Source: Ooceraea biroi
Taxonomy: Eukaryota > Arthropoda > Insecta > Hymenoptera > Formicidae
Length of the DNA stretch: 64,000 bases
Direction: 5' to 3'
Assembly: GCF_003672135.1 (NCBI RefSeq)
Contig: NC_039517.1
Coordinates: 11,928,601 to 11,992,600, forward strand
In this document: positions 1-11,600 of the stretch, piece by piece
Layout of the letters: each line of letters begins with the position of its first letter
Position numbering within the stretch: the first letter of the stretch is position 1
Position numbers and translations under genes: made by a program
Notes under the pieces: generated by a model
What the model saw: only the letters and a program-made list of their open reading frames with translations
Told to the model about the DNA's origin: nothing
The model's database searches: none

Positions 1-607
1 TCGGACCGCTAGGTCGGAGATACGTGGGCGCACTGTTCACGGACAGCGGCAGCGGCCCCACGAGCAAGACGAGCACCGTCGACAACGTGTACGGGGTGTA
101 CATCGGTGAGACTGGCACGATGCTCGGCAACAAGCGCTTCGACGCTGGCGCGGACGACTCAATATTCGTGGGCGGTACGCGATACGAGGGTACGCCCGGT
201 CTGTACGAGCTTATCTTCATGTGAACCCCCGACGAGAGCGTGTACAACGTGCACGATACTACGCTGTACCGCAGGTCCTTTTGACGACGAACGCGCACAA
301 GCAGAGACATCAGGAGCAAGGGTAGATCAAGGGTAACAAGGGACACAAGTACAGGACGATCATCGCCCCGTTGATGGGCGTTCGCCCGACTGCGGGTCAC
401 GGGGGAGCCGGCATGGAACGTCCGCCACCCCCGGCCATGAGGGTAACCGACAACAAGATAGATTACGTGCACTGGGACGATCCGAACGAACTGGTGGATC
501 GCCTCAGGCTCATCGAGGCGTCGCGCGGCGCGGGCAACGACTCGCACGACGCCGAGTTCCTGTCTATAATCGAGGAGCTCCGAGAGGCGGGCGTCATTGC
601 GCCCTGA
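1..607 (+). pseudogene. GNKRFD-type protein of virus-like PolB/integrase element (broken, 5' end outside window)
   Basis: Reading begins inside a gene whose 5' part is seen only in the mirror copy (14850-15527). The recognisable core is a glycine-rich stretch with the motif GNKRFD, then a TPGLYELIF motif, and a C-terminal part (about 430-600) with a DNKIDYVHWDDPNELVDRL-like segment. From memory, similar proteins recur beside type B polymerases and integrases in arthropod and cnidarian assemblies; I cannot name a function. Breaks: TGA at 222-224, a frameshift between about 255 and 290, and TAG at 323-325; it ends at the TGA at 605-607. It sits 21 bp upstream of the coiled-coil gene on the same strand. 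Structural or packaging roles are possible, but nothing here shows one. Confidence 0.7.
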
Positions 608-628
608 CGCGCCAGTATCGACGCATCG

Positions 629-1390
629 ATGCCCGTGAACAAGTTCTGCGCCACCCTCGCGCGGAGCGGCGACTACGCTACGATGTTTCGAGCCAGCGAC
701 GCTCGCGGTTACGTGCGCGACAACGCTCTCTGCCTCGTCCCGGACAGCGACGAGTACGACGCAAAGAGGCGTCGAATACGGAACGTGGCAGTGCCGCGGG
801 AGGAACACGACGCGGTGAACCGGTATCACGTAGACCAGCGGGTCTACTCGTTGTCCGAGGCCCAGCGCAAGGACTACCGCGACCTTCGCGAGGCGGTCGT
901 CGAGGGTGCGTCCACGTCGCTCTCCGCTAGGATGGACGCGCTGGGAAGCAGGATCGGGGCTCTGAAGACGCGCACCGCCACGACGGACGCGCACCGAGAC
1001 GAGACGAACGGCCGGATCGGCGAGTTGGTCGCAGCCGTCGAGGAAACAAGGAAGCTGATCGTCGCTCAGGAGAGATTCACCGCGTCGTTGTCACGGCTGC
1101 AGTCCGATACGACCTCCCTGAAGACGCATGTGGAGTCGCACCACACGAGGCTGAACTACCTCGCGGATAACGTGGCGAAGGCGCGAACGGACGCTAGATC
1201 AAACACGATCCGATTGGACAAGGTTACGACGACCGCGCAGTCGTGCGAGGAACGGGCCATCAATATCGAGGCAGCGGTGTCGAAAGTGAGGGACCAGCTG
1301 AGCGGACTCTCGAGCACTGTCGGCTCTCTCGTGAGATCCAACGAGGCTGCGCAGGAGCCCGCGAGCAACGTCTATAACGTACCCGTATAA
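629..1390 (+). CDS. Coiled-coil protein of virus-like element, 253 aa, intact
   Basis: An uninterrupted frame from a true ATG to TAA, the only open copy of this gene here (the mirror copy at 14069-14828 has two 1-bp deletions). Residues 1-80 look globular and include a basic cluster (KRRRIR, about residues 47-52). Residues about 80-235 are rich in alternating A/L/I/V and R/E/T/S with repeated Arg-containing heptads, as in an extended coiled coil; no signal peptide or membrane segment is visible. The length and architecture would suit an oligomeric fibre, scaffold or structural protein of a virus-like element, but I do not recognise the family. It lies between the GNKRFD-type gene and the integrase, all on one strand, and shares their high GC content. 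Confidence 0.6.
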   Translation: MPVNKFCATLARSGDYATMFRASDARGYVRDNALCLVPDSDEYDAKRRRIRNVAVPREEHDAVNRYHVDQRVYSLSEAQRKDYRDLREAVVEGASTSLSARMDALGSRIGALKTRTATTDAHRDETNGRIGELVAAVEETRKLIVAQERFTASLSRLQSDTTSLKTHVESHHTRLNYLADNVAKARTDARSNTIRLDKVTTTAQSCEERAINIEAAVSKVRDQLSGLSSTVGSLVRSNEAAQEPASNVYNVPV

Positions 1391-1462
1391 TAGCCGCGAC
1401 GCAACTCGAACGTCGCGGGCTTTATCGCGCGATACGAGGAGAATCGAGGGATCGGCGCATCG

Positions 1463-2263
1463 TTGGAACAGCGAATCGTACGGACGCGATGGGGATCGTC
1501 AGAGTGTCCGTACCGAGGACCCTCTCGCCGCGTCGCGATGAGGACCAAGTCGCGCGGTAATGTCAGTTCGGAGAGGTTACAGCTAGCCCGCGAATTACAC
1601 GCACCAGGGAGAAGAAACTTTCCTCGCCGTCGCGTTATAGTACGCGGGTACGACAACCTGTGGCAGGCGGATGTGGTCGACGTGCAGTCGTACGCGCGTG
1701 AAAACAGAGGCTTCCGCTACATATTGACGATCATCGACGCGCTGAGCAAGTACGCGTGGGCCGTACCTCTCAAGCGCAAGTCCGGAAGCGAGGTCGCCGG
1801 GTCATTCGCCAGTATATTTCGCGACGCCGGTAGGTGTCCGCGGAACCTGCACACCGACGAGGGCAAATAGTTCTACAACTCGCACGTGCGAGAACTGACC
1901 TTTAAGCACGGTATAAATTACTATTCCACGCACTCGGTAATGAAAGCCTCGATAGTGGAACGTTTTAATCATACGCTGAAGAATGAAATGTGGAAAGTGT
2001 TTACACTCAATGGAACGTACAAATGGGTGGACGTGCTATCGCGTCTCGTTAGCGAGTACAACGCATGGCGTCACCGCGCTATCGCGATGCGTCCGGCCTT
2101 GCCCGCACAGCTGTTATCCAATGAAGCGAAATTTGTTTCGTCCAATGCATCGAAATTTCTCGCGAGCAAGTATAAAAGACCTTTTTTCCTAAGGGCCGTG
2201 CACCGAATTGATACGAATGTGTATTACTATTTATTGCATAAGCGTATTACTATTTATTTATAG
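1463..2263 (+). pseudogene. RVE-type (retroviral-like) integrase of the virus-like element, one nonsense codon in the core
   Basis: The catalytic core starts near 1660 with a WQADVVDVQ motif (first catalytic Asp), followed by YILTIIDALSKYAWAVPL-like strands. The second catalytic Asp is in LHTDEGK just before an in-frame TAG at 1868-1870, and the catalytic Glu is in the ERFNHTLKNE motif near 1960-1985. The frame therefore holds a complete D,D,E triad apart from the single stop, probably a CAG to TAG change. The C-terminal part is basic and ends at the TAG at 2261-2263. Such integrases insert Polinton/Maverick-type DNA elements. The start is uncertain: the frame is open from 1463, but no zinc-binding N-terminal domain is obvious. 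The same TAG is present in the mirror copy. Confidence 0.85.
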
Positions 2264-2295
2264 TATACACTATACGAATTATTACATCGTAAGAG

Positions 2296-2450
2296 TTCAA
2301 TGCGCGGCGTCAACGCGCTATCGCGACGCGTCCGGTCGACGTCACGTCGGCCTTGCCCGCACAGCCGCTATCCGATGCAGCGAAATTTCGCGCGAGCGAG
2401 TATAAGACTGCCTTCGCGAAGGGCCATACACCGAATTGGAACAATATCGC
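2296..2450 (+). repeat. Tandem duplicate of the integrase 3' end
   Basis: About 150 bp closely resembling 2060-2220, the region coding the integrase C-terminus (shared landmarks: GCGCTATCGCGA, CCTTGCCCGCACAGC, AAGGGCC and CACCGAATTG). The copy has small insertions and lacks an open frame. It lies directly downstream of the integrase stop and is not seen in the mirror arm, which ends at the gap. Confidence 0.75.
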
Positions 2451-2695
2451 ATACGGTTTACGATGAAATCATATATACGTATGTGTATTGTTATATATTT
2501 TATTATACTAAAGGATTCAAATGTTACACATGATATGTACGAATGCGTATTATTACTATTAATTGGATTATAAAAACATAGTAAAATATTTCATACAATA
2601 TATTATATACGAATGAATGTTGGATTACAAAATTAGATACGATATATCATACAAAATTTTTTTTCGCAGCAATACGAATGCGTTCCCCTTACGTG
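2451..2695. other. AT-rich intergenic spacer between convergent integrase and polymerase genes
   Basis: Short AT-rich spacer where plus-strand integrase and minus-strand polymerase genes converge. It contains several ATA/TAT-rich stretches and AATAAA-like variants, but I cannot assign a specific polyadenylation site. Confidence 0.4.
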
Positions 2696-5600
2696 TCACC
2701 GTCGAACACCGTAGTGCCCCCACGGGAGGGTGCTGGTTGAGCCGAGTAGGACGTACCGTTTGTCGTCGTGTGGGCTGAGGGCTAGCTTAGTCTCCGATAC
2801 GGTGTATACGCGATGCAGCTTCGACTGTATCAGCGACTGTCGACAGGTCATTTCCGTCCATTCCCTCAAACAGCGCGCGTAGTCGTCGAACGTTATCATT
2901 CTACCCACGACGCTCCTGCACACGCCCTTGATCCTCTTCGTGTTCCTCTTTCCGCGTACCCTCAGCGCGTACATCTTCGACCTCAACCCGATGAATTCCG
3001 TCATGACGGCGCCGTTGTTCTCGTCCTTCATAAGACCCGGTACCTTCTTGTTCCGCAGGGGCATACCGTACAGGTTTTCCGCGGGATAGTCGCTCGTGTC
3101 GAAGCGCGCGATGTCGCGCGCCATGTCCGCGTACGCGTCCTCGCACTCGACTGCTGTATATCAGGCTGTCCGTGTTCGTGTACATGATCCGACACTTTTC
3201 ACCGTACAGCGGTGCCATGTACTCGTAGTGAAACTCGTACAGACGCGTCTTCGAGATATCCAATATGCACATGCCGACGTAAATCGGCCGGTTGAACGTC
3301 GCCTTTAGCCTGCGTAGCTCCACGGCGAGGAGATTCTCCCCGAAAACGGCCCTGCTGTGAAAGTTCGGTCGCGCGATAAGAGCCTCGGCGCCGTATCTCC
3401 CGTCCCAGCGCGTAACGAGTTTAACGTCCGCGCGATTACGCACGTTCTCCATCGTCTTACCGAATACCGCGTTGTTCATTAATTTGTATAAATTTTTTTC
3501 GAAATAGTTTTTCGCGACCATTCTAAATCGCGTATTCAACTCGATGTAATCGCGCAGCCACGGGGATTGCGCGAATTCTAAGACGCGGTGAATCTTTTTG
3601 ACGCGAAGACCGTGGCGCGTGCATTGCTGCAAGGTGCGGTAGTGTATACCGTACTGCTCCTTATCGCACAGAGTCGCGAGGAGTTTTTCCTGTCGCTTAT
3701 CGGGCGGTACTTCGCGCGTAGGACAGAACGGCAGGTCCGAGTGCGCGTCGTGAAGATGCCGCGGATACTCCAGGTCGATCTCGAGGATGTATCCGATGGG
3801 CGAGTCCGCAGGGATCGCGCTCACGTCGAACGTAGCTACGTCCTCGATCCAGCGAAACCTCGCTCGGGGCAACGGTTGACACATTGCCCATCCGTACAGA
3901 TTGTTCACGTCGTAGTACATCAGGTACGTCGACGTTTCGCACGGATCGTAGGACGGCGCGTGCCTGTTGTTGGCTCGGGCGTATCTGTGCGAGCATTGAC
4001 TCAGACCGCCGCGCACCCCGCGTTCTACGAACTGCACCATATCCACGTCCGTCAGTAGCTCGAATTCGATGCCTGTGTGCAGCAACATCGCGTCCCAAGT
4101 GTAGCCCGGTAGGGTGTAGTAGTGTGCCGGGTCCAGACCGTAACTCCGTATACACGTTTCGCGGAAATTTTGGAACACATCGGCAAGCAGGAGAACGTCC
4201 GTCTTCAGGTACAAGTCGCTGTACTGTCCGAGAGTCTCGATAGAAAACCTATTTCACACGGTTATCGCGTGCGCGTAATCGTCACCGGATACCGTATCAC
4301 CGGTCAACGAACTGTGGAACGACTCGCGCGGTGGTAAACGAGTCTCGAGCAGTTTCTCGGCGCTATCGACGTACTCGTACGGAAATACGCCTTTCCGCGT
4401 AAGGAGCTCGAAATCCTCCTCGGAGAGATGCAGAAATTCCGACCGTAGGATTCTCATGTGACTCTTGTCGAGATAGGACGCTAGCGTGTCGAGACTGGCG
4501 CTCAGAAACTTGTACAAGTCTACGAAGCGTAGTTTCACGCACGTTCCGCACCCGTCCTCAGTGTTAGCGACGTTCTTCGTGAACGCGATGTACCGCTTCT
4601 TCGTCAGCGGCAGTAATTCCACGCTACCCTCGAAAGCGTTCGCCACGTCCTCGATGATGAAGTGCGCGTCGTACCCCGAGAGATTGTGAAATATCACCGG
4701 AATGACGTGCGAGTCCTTGTAGTTCAGATTGCACGCTGAGTGCGCCGGACCTCTGTAGCGACCGGTAAGGTGGCAGTGATCGCACACTCGGGTGTCAGCC
4801 GCCGCGAACGGTTTACGGCACACGTGGCACAGCGCGGTGGCATCGCGCAGTTCCTCGCGCTACTCAGAGGTGAGGTCCCTCATGGGCGCGTCGGATGCGA
4901 GGATCGCCTTGACGCGCCGCGCCAGATCGCCGAGCTCCCCGACGAACCACGGCACGCAGTTCTCGCCGCGGTACGACCTGTACGTGGACAACGACTCGTC
5001 GTAGGCGCAACGCACGTAGTATCCCACGCTGAACGCCCTGTGCCGTTGATACGCGTCGGTGTTCGCCGTACCCTCCTCATCCTCGTTCTTCTCAAGCGTA
5101 CACTCGAGGTCGGCGTAGACGACGAACGGTGCGCGCTCCTTTCTCTTGAAGTTCCGGAAGGTCAGCAGCTTGTCCTCCTCGCTGGGAAGAATTATCGCGC
5201 AGTCGTTGATAATACCGCAGTCGACGGCGTGTGCGGCCAATCTCTCCGCGGTTGCGAAGTAGTGTAGGCACCTGTGTAACGTTATAATTATTTTTCTACA
5301 TTGGCAAGCGAGAGATAGATACAAAGGATGATAAACCTACCGATCGCAGATGTACTTCCTCTGCTTCTTCCTGCTGAGTGGAGCGCTAACCAGGCGCGAG
5401 AGGTCCCTGATCCACGCGAAGTGTCCAGGTTGCCCCGCGCGGCCGTCGGGCACGTACAGCAGGTTGACGTGTCTGTCGTGCTTGCGGTCGGTTAACCGCA
5501 GCGGAACGATAACCCCTCGCTTGCCATCGTCATCCTCGACGAAGACGTTTATCGATACGTCGTTCCCGCGCTCGAACCTGCCTATCTGGTCGAGCGTCAT

Positions 5601-6344
5601 GGGAAATTCTATAAGGCTTACGTCTAACACGGATGTAAACTCGGGGTATTGCGCCTTCCTGTCCGCGTGTCTGGCGCTTGGATATAGAGCGGCGACCACC
5701 GCCCACGCGAAGCACGCGTTGTCCTTTGCTCGCACGTTCATCACCGCTCGTTTCGCCTGTATCGCTCACGGTATATCGATGACACACCCCGCGCGCATGG
5801 GGTTGTACTTGTTCACGTTGACCGTTAAGTTCAGTATCTTGGACAACGCCCACCCGCTGTCGCGTTCTTGAAACTCGTCGAGCGCCGCCAGAGTGGTCTC
5901 CATCACGTGCTCGTCGTACCACTCGCGGAGTTCGGACAAGGGTAATAGCCCGCGGTTCCTCGTGGTGATCGTCTTGACCGCCGTCTTCTCGCCCGCTACG
6001 AACTCGGCGTTGAACGCTGTGTTCACCTTTACACTGTTTAACGTAGCGAGGCTATCGCGAACGCGCTCGATCACCATGTCCCAGGCATCCTCGAGGAATC
6101 GGCGCGGCTCGACGTGACCGTCGTTGATCACCGCACCGGTGAGCAGGCGATTCTTGAACGCCGTCTCCACCTCCGTCCAGGAGAGTCCGGACGGCTCGCC
6201 GAGTCCCGCGCCTACGTACGAGAATCGTCGTCTCAGACTGCTCCTCACGCCCTCCAGTTGCGCGATCCTCGCGACCGCGGCGAACCTCCGCCCGGTTACC
6301 GATCGCGAGCTTCCTCCCCCGCGCGCGCACTCTTCCCGCGATCT
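2696..6344 (-). pseudogene. Protein-primed type B DNA polymerase (PolB, DNA_pol_B_2-like), broken
   Basis: Read right to left. The N-terminal part (about 6260-5770) is a conserved region starting near an SWTEVETAFKNRLL motif. A Cys/His zinc-binding segment follows (CDHCHLTGRYRGPAHSACN, near 4770), resembling the endonuclease-VII-type knuckle found in this polymerase family, and then a YLKTDVLLLADVF segment. The palm has DVNNLYGWAM (motif A-like), KLMNNAVFGKT (motif B-like), and a motif C that reads YTNTDSLIY at about 3160-3185: the first Asp of the usual DTD is Asn (codon at 3174-3176). Breaks: TGA at 5766-5768, TAG at 4860-4862, TGA at 4254-4256 where the family has Trp, and a frameshift at about 3125-3165 just after motif C. 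A 69-bp intron lies at 5272-5340. The family replicates linear DNA from a terminal protein primer. The N-terminus is uncertain: the frame is open up to the stop at 6345-6347. Confidence 0.9.
5272..5340 (-). other. Spliceosomal intron inside the PolB gene
   Basis: On the minus strand the 69-bp segment begins GTAGGTTTAT and ends GTTACACAG, is AT-rich unlike the GC-rich exons, and contains an in-frame stop. Removing it joins two conserved polymerase segments exactly in frame at an Arg-Cys boundary of the zinc-finger-like motif. The length (69) is a multiple of three, so only the internal stop and the sequence composition distinguish it from an insertion. Confidence 0.75.
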
Positions 6345-7500
6345 TCACAGGTACTCGTCGCACCTGATTTCCCAGTCGAGGTACTCTCCGAGCGTCCCGA
6401 CGCGCCCGGCGAGCTCGGTGAGCCCTCGCACGTCCGTCGCTCGCACGTCGGGCAATGTCGTTCTATATCGTTAACGTCCTCGTTCATCGCCTTGAACCGC
6501 TCAACGTAGAATGGGATGCCCTCGTATCTCTCCAGTTCATTTATTAACCTCGTTCGTTCCTCGTCCCACTTTGGCCGTTCGTTATAATATTGCCATTCCT
6601 CATTCGCTCGTCGTTTTCCGTCGATTATGCAGGTACAGGTGGTTCGGTATATACCGTCCATTACCGTCAGTTCACACGACCGCCCTAGACCGGTGGGAAT
6701 CGTGACGCACAGCGCAACGTCCCTGTCCTCGATCTTACGGGCGATGTCCTCCGCGTAGTATCGGAAGCCCCATGACCTTCTTCGCGTCTCTCTTTCCGCG
6801 TCCTTGCACTCACGCAGCATTCGCGTGTACATCGCCCTTCGCACGCTATACGGCCAGTCAACGACGCTCCGCTTTTGAATCACGACTTCCTGCCTCGCGG
6901 AACGTTCGCCGATTCGACGCACGCCGATCTCGCGGTCGCGCAGAAACCGCGCTACCGAGATTCGCTGAACGCTCCCGGGCCCGGTCTCTTCCTGGGTATC
7001 GTCCCCGAGAACGTCGTGGACGTCCCCGAGAACCTCGGCGATGTCCTCCTCGAGAGGGCTCACGCGTTCGTTACAAAGCAAATCTCGCATCTTCGCGCGT
7101 CGAAACGACGGGGTCGACGGTCTCGGGTCTACGTCTGCGTGCTCTTGGCGAGCAACCCTCGCGCCTCGATCGCTCGACCCTTGCGACAATCGATGATCCT
7201 CGGCGGCGGTCCGTCTATGTGATCACGCTGTCCGGGCTGGTTGTGGTGCGCGTAGCACTTGCGATACCGTTGCATCCCGGGATTGCGTCTCAGGTTTTCC
7301 GGTAACCTGTCCCACAACCCTTCCACGTAATCTCCGTATCGTTCCAGGAGAATGATCTTCGGAACGTACTGCATCTTCTCGCTCGTCAAACGGCAGATCA
7401 ATCTATTCTCCGGTAGAAGGAGGAACATCGTGACCTTTGCTAGATCCTCGCGATTCGATAATGACCTCCGCACCGTATCCGGTGGAACGTTCAAGCGCAC
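6345..7500 (-). pseudogene. Unidentified protein upstream of PolB in the virus-like element (frameshifted)
   Basis: Minus-strand coding signal in two overlapping frames: 7500-7129 (RLNVPPDTVRRSL to LLAKSTQT) and 7189 to about 6430. The latter is charged, includes acidic (SPLEEDIAEVLGDVHDVLGDD) and Cys-rich (HCPTCERR) parts, and then shifts to the frame ending at the TGA at 6345-6347. At least two frameshifts are therefore present. I do not recognise a domain; the CPTC pair and a CTC pair could bind metal. The stop is followed in the same frame by the polymerase reading frame, so the TGA might be another nonsense mutation inside one long polymerase polyprotein rather than a true end. GC-rich codon use matches PolB. 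Confidence 0.5.
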
Positions 7501-8081
7501 ACGCGTCCGAATAAAAAATTGTTTTATACCGAATCAATATGTTAATTATCTTATTCTCTTTCTTTCTCTCTTGTGAATGTGTGTGTGTGTGTGTGTGTGT
7601 GTTCTGCACACGTGTGTGTATTGTGTGTATGTGTGTAACATTAGAATTAAGTATAGAATAAGTTTAATTAACTACATTTGTACATTTAAATACTAAGAGA
7701 ATTTTTTATTCGGTTTAGCAGCGCCAAGTATTTTCAAAAAACACTTATTTGTTTGTATTGACATATTTATATGTAGTAAAATATTTATTCGTATAAAAAT
7801 ATCTGCTGAATATTATTATATCGTTTATTTTTTTCAAATAAAATCTTTAAGACCGTCTTAAAAACAATCATAAGATGTTAAAACCAATCACAGAGCCGCA
7901 TTAGCATTAGTTTTGTAAAGTTCTTTTTTGAAAGAATTTTTTGCAGTTAACATGGTTTTAAATAAGAATCAACAATTAATATCGGCTAAAGAGTAATAAT
8001 AAAAAGTAATAGATTTTCTGGTTTGCATAAATACCCATTATAGTTGGCGCAATTTGTTAATATCATTAGTTTTGTAGAGTT
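7501..8081. other. AT-rich region without genes
   Basis: The end of the GC-rich block (about 7510) is followed by AT-rich sequence with a GT dinucleotide tract at 7576-7602. The phrase TTAGTTTTGTARAGTT recurs at about 7907, 8066 and 8422, suggesting degraded repeat copies. No coding region is seen. Confidence 0.5.
7576..7602 (+). repeat. (GT)n microsatellite
   Basis: About 13 uninterrupted TG/GT dinucleotides, with more irregular TGTGTG runs to about 7637. Confidence 0.9.
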
Positions 8082-8367
8082 TTTTTGACGTGAATACGTC
8101 TTATAACTCGATGGATGCCAATTTGAAAAGTTGAGCGTCACGCGAGACGCGTCACACGGGACGCGTGACGAAATTTCTTTCATTCAATTTTAATATACAG
8201 TCTCATTTTAATTATAATTATAATATATAGGGTATCTCACTTTATCATATTATAATATACAAGGTGTCGACTTTGGATTATAATATATAGGAAAATATAC
8301 ACAGTTGATTGAAACTACTATTTTTCTTTGAACTCTTTCCATTAACATGACGTATTCACGTTAAAAA
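8082..8367. mobile_element. Small MITE-like element with about 19-bp inverted ends
   Basis: The left end reads TTTTTGACGTGAATACGTC and the right end is its near reverse complement (GACGTATTCACGTTAAAAA), 286 bp overall. There is no coding potential. The interior has a TAATATAYARGG-type repeat around 8195-8290. The family is not recognised. Confidence 0.5.
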
Positions 8368-8601
8368 CTTGCGGCCGTGTCCCGACACAGTTTTGAAAGA
8401 ACTTTGGGTTTGAAAGATATCATTAGGTTTGTAGAGTTCTTTTTTGAAAGTTAAAGAAACTACCACATTGGTTTTTTCGAGCACATACCACGCACATACT
8501 TGGCGCCTTTTTTTACTTTTTTGTTGAAAAAGGTAATTTTATCAAGATATCATGCATTTTTGTAGTTATACATATATAATACAATGACACAATAAAAATG
8601 T

Positions 8602-11600
8602 CGTCTGTGAAGCTGGCACGACGTTCTACCAATATCGAAAAAATATTAAAAGTTCTAATAGCACTTTTCATAGTTCTACAGTTCCTGATAAAAATTAAAA
8701 AGAGTTCTGCATTTCTTCTATTGAAAAATCGAAATTGAAAAAATGTGCTAACTTCGCGAATGTAGCACGACACTCTCCCCTCTAAAGTACTAAAACACGT
8801 GGAAAATTATTATTTTTGACTATAGTGCCCGATAGTTCTAATCGAGATTCATATATATATACAATTTCAGATTGATATTCCACCAATTAACAATTTTTGA
8901 ATAATTTGTTATATCTGCGTTCAGCACGACACTTACAAGGAAAGGTACGGATGTGTCCCCCTCCGATTTTGATGAGCTTTGAATATGTCGTTTTCCAGCT
9001 CAAAATAAGGGACACGTAGTTTTTGATACGTGCCCTAACTCACTTTTAGGGGGTTAAACACCCCTTTGAAAAAGTCGGTGTTTATTTTTCGAGGCGAATA
9101 TCTTGGAAACTATTAAAGATAGAAAAATTGTTTCCGAAGAAAAAATGAATGGCTTTGAGAGTACTTTAAAAGAGAATAAGGCAAAAAATTTTTTAGTTTT
9201 TTATTTTTCAAAATACCCCCACCACTCATCACTTTTTTCAGAATTTTGAAGATTTTTTATCACCAATAGAAAGCTTATTTTTTTACGAATTCAACCATGT
9301 ATAATAAATTTGCGTTCCGAGAAATCATTTTCGAGAATTAATTACAAACGCCTCCGTATATACGCTATTTGTGCCCGTTCATGTGACCGATTTCTTTACG
9401 CAACACATTTTGTGCGCATCTTTTCTTAATAACAGATGACTACATCATAACTGGTAAAACATATTTTGTAACGAACAAAAGAGAACTTTAATATGCCAAC
9501 AGTCAAGTTGAATGCGTCGTGTAACAGATTACTATGCGGCGAGACAGACTAATTTTAGATGCTTCCTTCATTAATAACAATAGATGAATAGATGTATACA
9601 TTACATGTTGCACTTATTTATTACTTATTGTTTTAGGTAGAAATGATATTAATATCTTAAGACATCATAGATCGCAGCTATTTCTATAACTTTAATTTAA
9701 AATCTACGGAAAAGATGAAATAGGTGGAAAAATTGAATTGTAATAGAACAATACAAGAACGTTGTAAGTGATATGAAATAGATAATGTAGACATATATAT
9801 ATATATATATATATATCATTTGAGCAGTAGTATAAAATGCCGTCACTTTGCCAGCGTCACTCTAGTACGTTACATTGTCTTATCATGTACTATTATCGCA
9901 GTATGTTTTGTACGACCTTTTGCTATTAATGGGCAAGAGCAGCATTTTGGCAGAGAATATTTATTAAAATGTTTATTAGAAAATAGAACAATGATCAGAT
10001 CTGTTCATAATGCTGGAGAGCATAGCATAGATAGTGGACAGTTAAGAAGAAATCGTGTAGAATTTATACGTAATAGAGGTAGTAGAGATGAAAGTCATCG
10101 ATGAGTCAGGATGAATAATACTTAAATGAAAATTAAGATTTTTTCAAGAAAGGTAACTAAACTTTAAATACTTATATAATTTAAATAATAAAATAAAAAA
10201 GTAATATGTATCAAAATATAATAATTTTTTTACAATTTTAACTTACAATTTTAGTTTGCAACTAATTGTAAATGGAGTACGGTAATGACGAGGAAGTCAG
10301 GCATGTGCTATGGGATCCCTGGTAATGGAAGTCTGCACCTATCTTCTAGTTTGGTCGAGGAATAGTATAAGGGAAAAATAGAAATAAACACACATATATT
10401 ATATTATATATTTGTTTATTAAATTATATATATTTTATCAATGTTTTTATTGATGAAAAAAAACAATTTTGTTATAATATGTAATATAATGTATTGTGTA
10501 ACAATATTGAAACAAAATTACAAATAAAACAAATTGTTAATACAATTTGGAATAATGTAAATATTTATGGGTCAAAATTATAACAAAGATGATGGTCATG
10601 AAAGAAATGTCGTATACAAAGTGATTTCTTACACCATGCGCAAGTAATTATAGCAATGCCGCCGCAAACATCGCATGTCGGTTTAAAATTTTTTTAAAAA
10701 CAAAAGTCAACTAGCGTTTCAAATTCCGCTGGTCTATGTTCTATATAACCGCTTTTATACCATGCATATTTAAATACATTTCTAAATCTTGGTGATGAAA
10801 ATTGAAAATGTGTTAATGATTGTAATTTTAAAATGGCATCTCGCGAATGAAGGTTGATTTCTAAATCTAGAAGTATGACAATATCCGAAAAATGTTTTAT
10901 AAAATTTTTCCACAAGCGAAAACCATACACATTTAATGGTTGTATTCGACCCGTTGTCCCTGCTGGTATAGTTAGAAAAAATGCATCTTCTGCAGATGCT
11001 GGTTTATTTCTTGCAATTACATTTGGACAATGTCCATTCCAAGAATCCAGTAACAAAACCGATTTAGAACGAACATTTGGAAAATAAACTTCTCTTAACC
11101 AACTCTCAAAATGATGTGATGTTAATTTTCCAGATTGAGAAGCCATAACATAAATATTGTTTTCTCTAAACATTACTTTTTGTACTCTCGGACCGAATGA
11201 TCCAGTGCGTTCTTTTAAAACAATAAAAAGAGGCGATAATAATCTACCATCAGCTGAAATTGTCGGTTGTATAGTGTAACTATGTGTAGTTGCCGATATC
11301 GACTGTGCCGTACACTCAACAGTTTTTGTACCTTGGATTGCTAAAGAACGACCAGAGTGAAATTCTAATTGAAATCCGCTTTGATCTGAATTATAAACAT
11401 TTTCAAGTCCATAGCGCGTAATATAATCTTTAATATTGTCAATAAACCTATTGCTTTCGGTTATCAGATTTTCTTTTTATTGCAAAGTCTTTTTTGTAAC
11501 AAATTTTGTAATTTTTCGGGAAACAATATTATGTGCTAGCTTAAATCTTTTTACCCATCCAATTGATGCTGTAAATCCTGGTGCATTTATTTCCTGTTGC

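Larger units (their letters stand above)
1..2262 (+). repeat. Left arm of an inverted duplication of the virus-like element
   Basis: This GC-rich block reappears as its reverse complement at 13211-15456 (paired positions sum to about 15457 near the outer edge and about 15477 near the inner edge, so small indels separate them). It carries the GNKRFD-type gene, the coiled-coil gene and the integrase in the same order. Both arms share the same nonsense codons, so the copies separated after the genes were already broken, or have been homogenised since. The left arm is cut by the window start, so its true outer end is not visible. Confidence 0.9.

Noticed and set aside
4740..5267. Long plus-strand frames opposite PolB (also 6114-6509, 6772-7305, 14463-15095)
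   Set aside because: GC-rich antisense shadows of minus-strand genes; no conserved motifs.
7576..7602. Tandem repeats as a CRISPR-like array
   Set aside because: Simple microsatellite in a eukaryotic genome; there are no spacers or cas genes anywhere.
9820..10104. 94-codon plus-strand frame inside the pogo element, conserved in both copies
   Set aside because: It starts with TTG inside the TIR, has no ATG before residue 58, and conservation is explained by the copies being nearly identical throughout.
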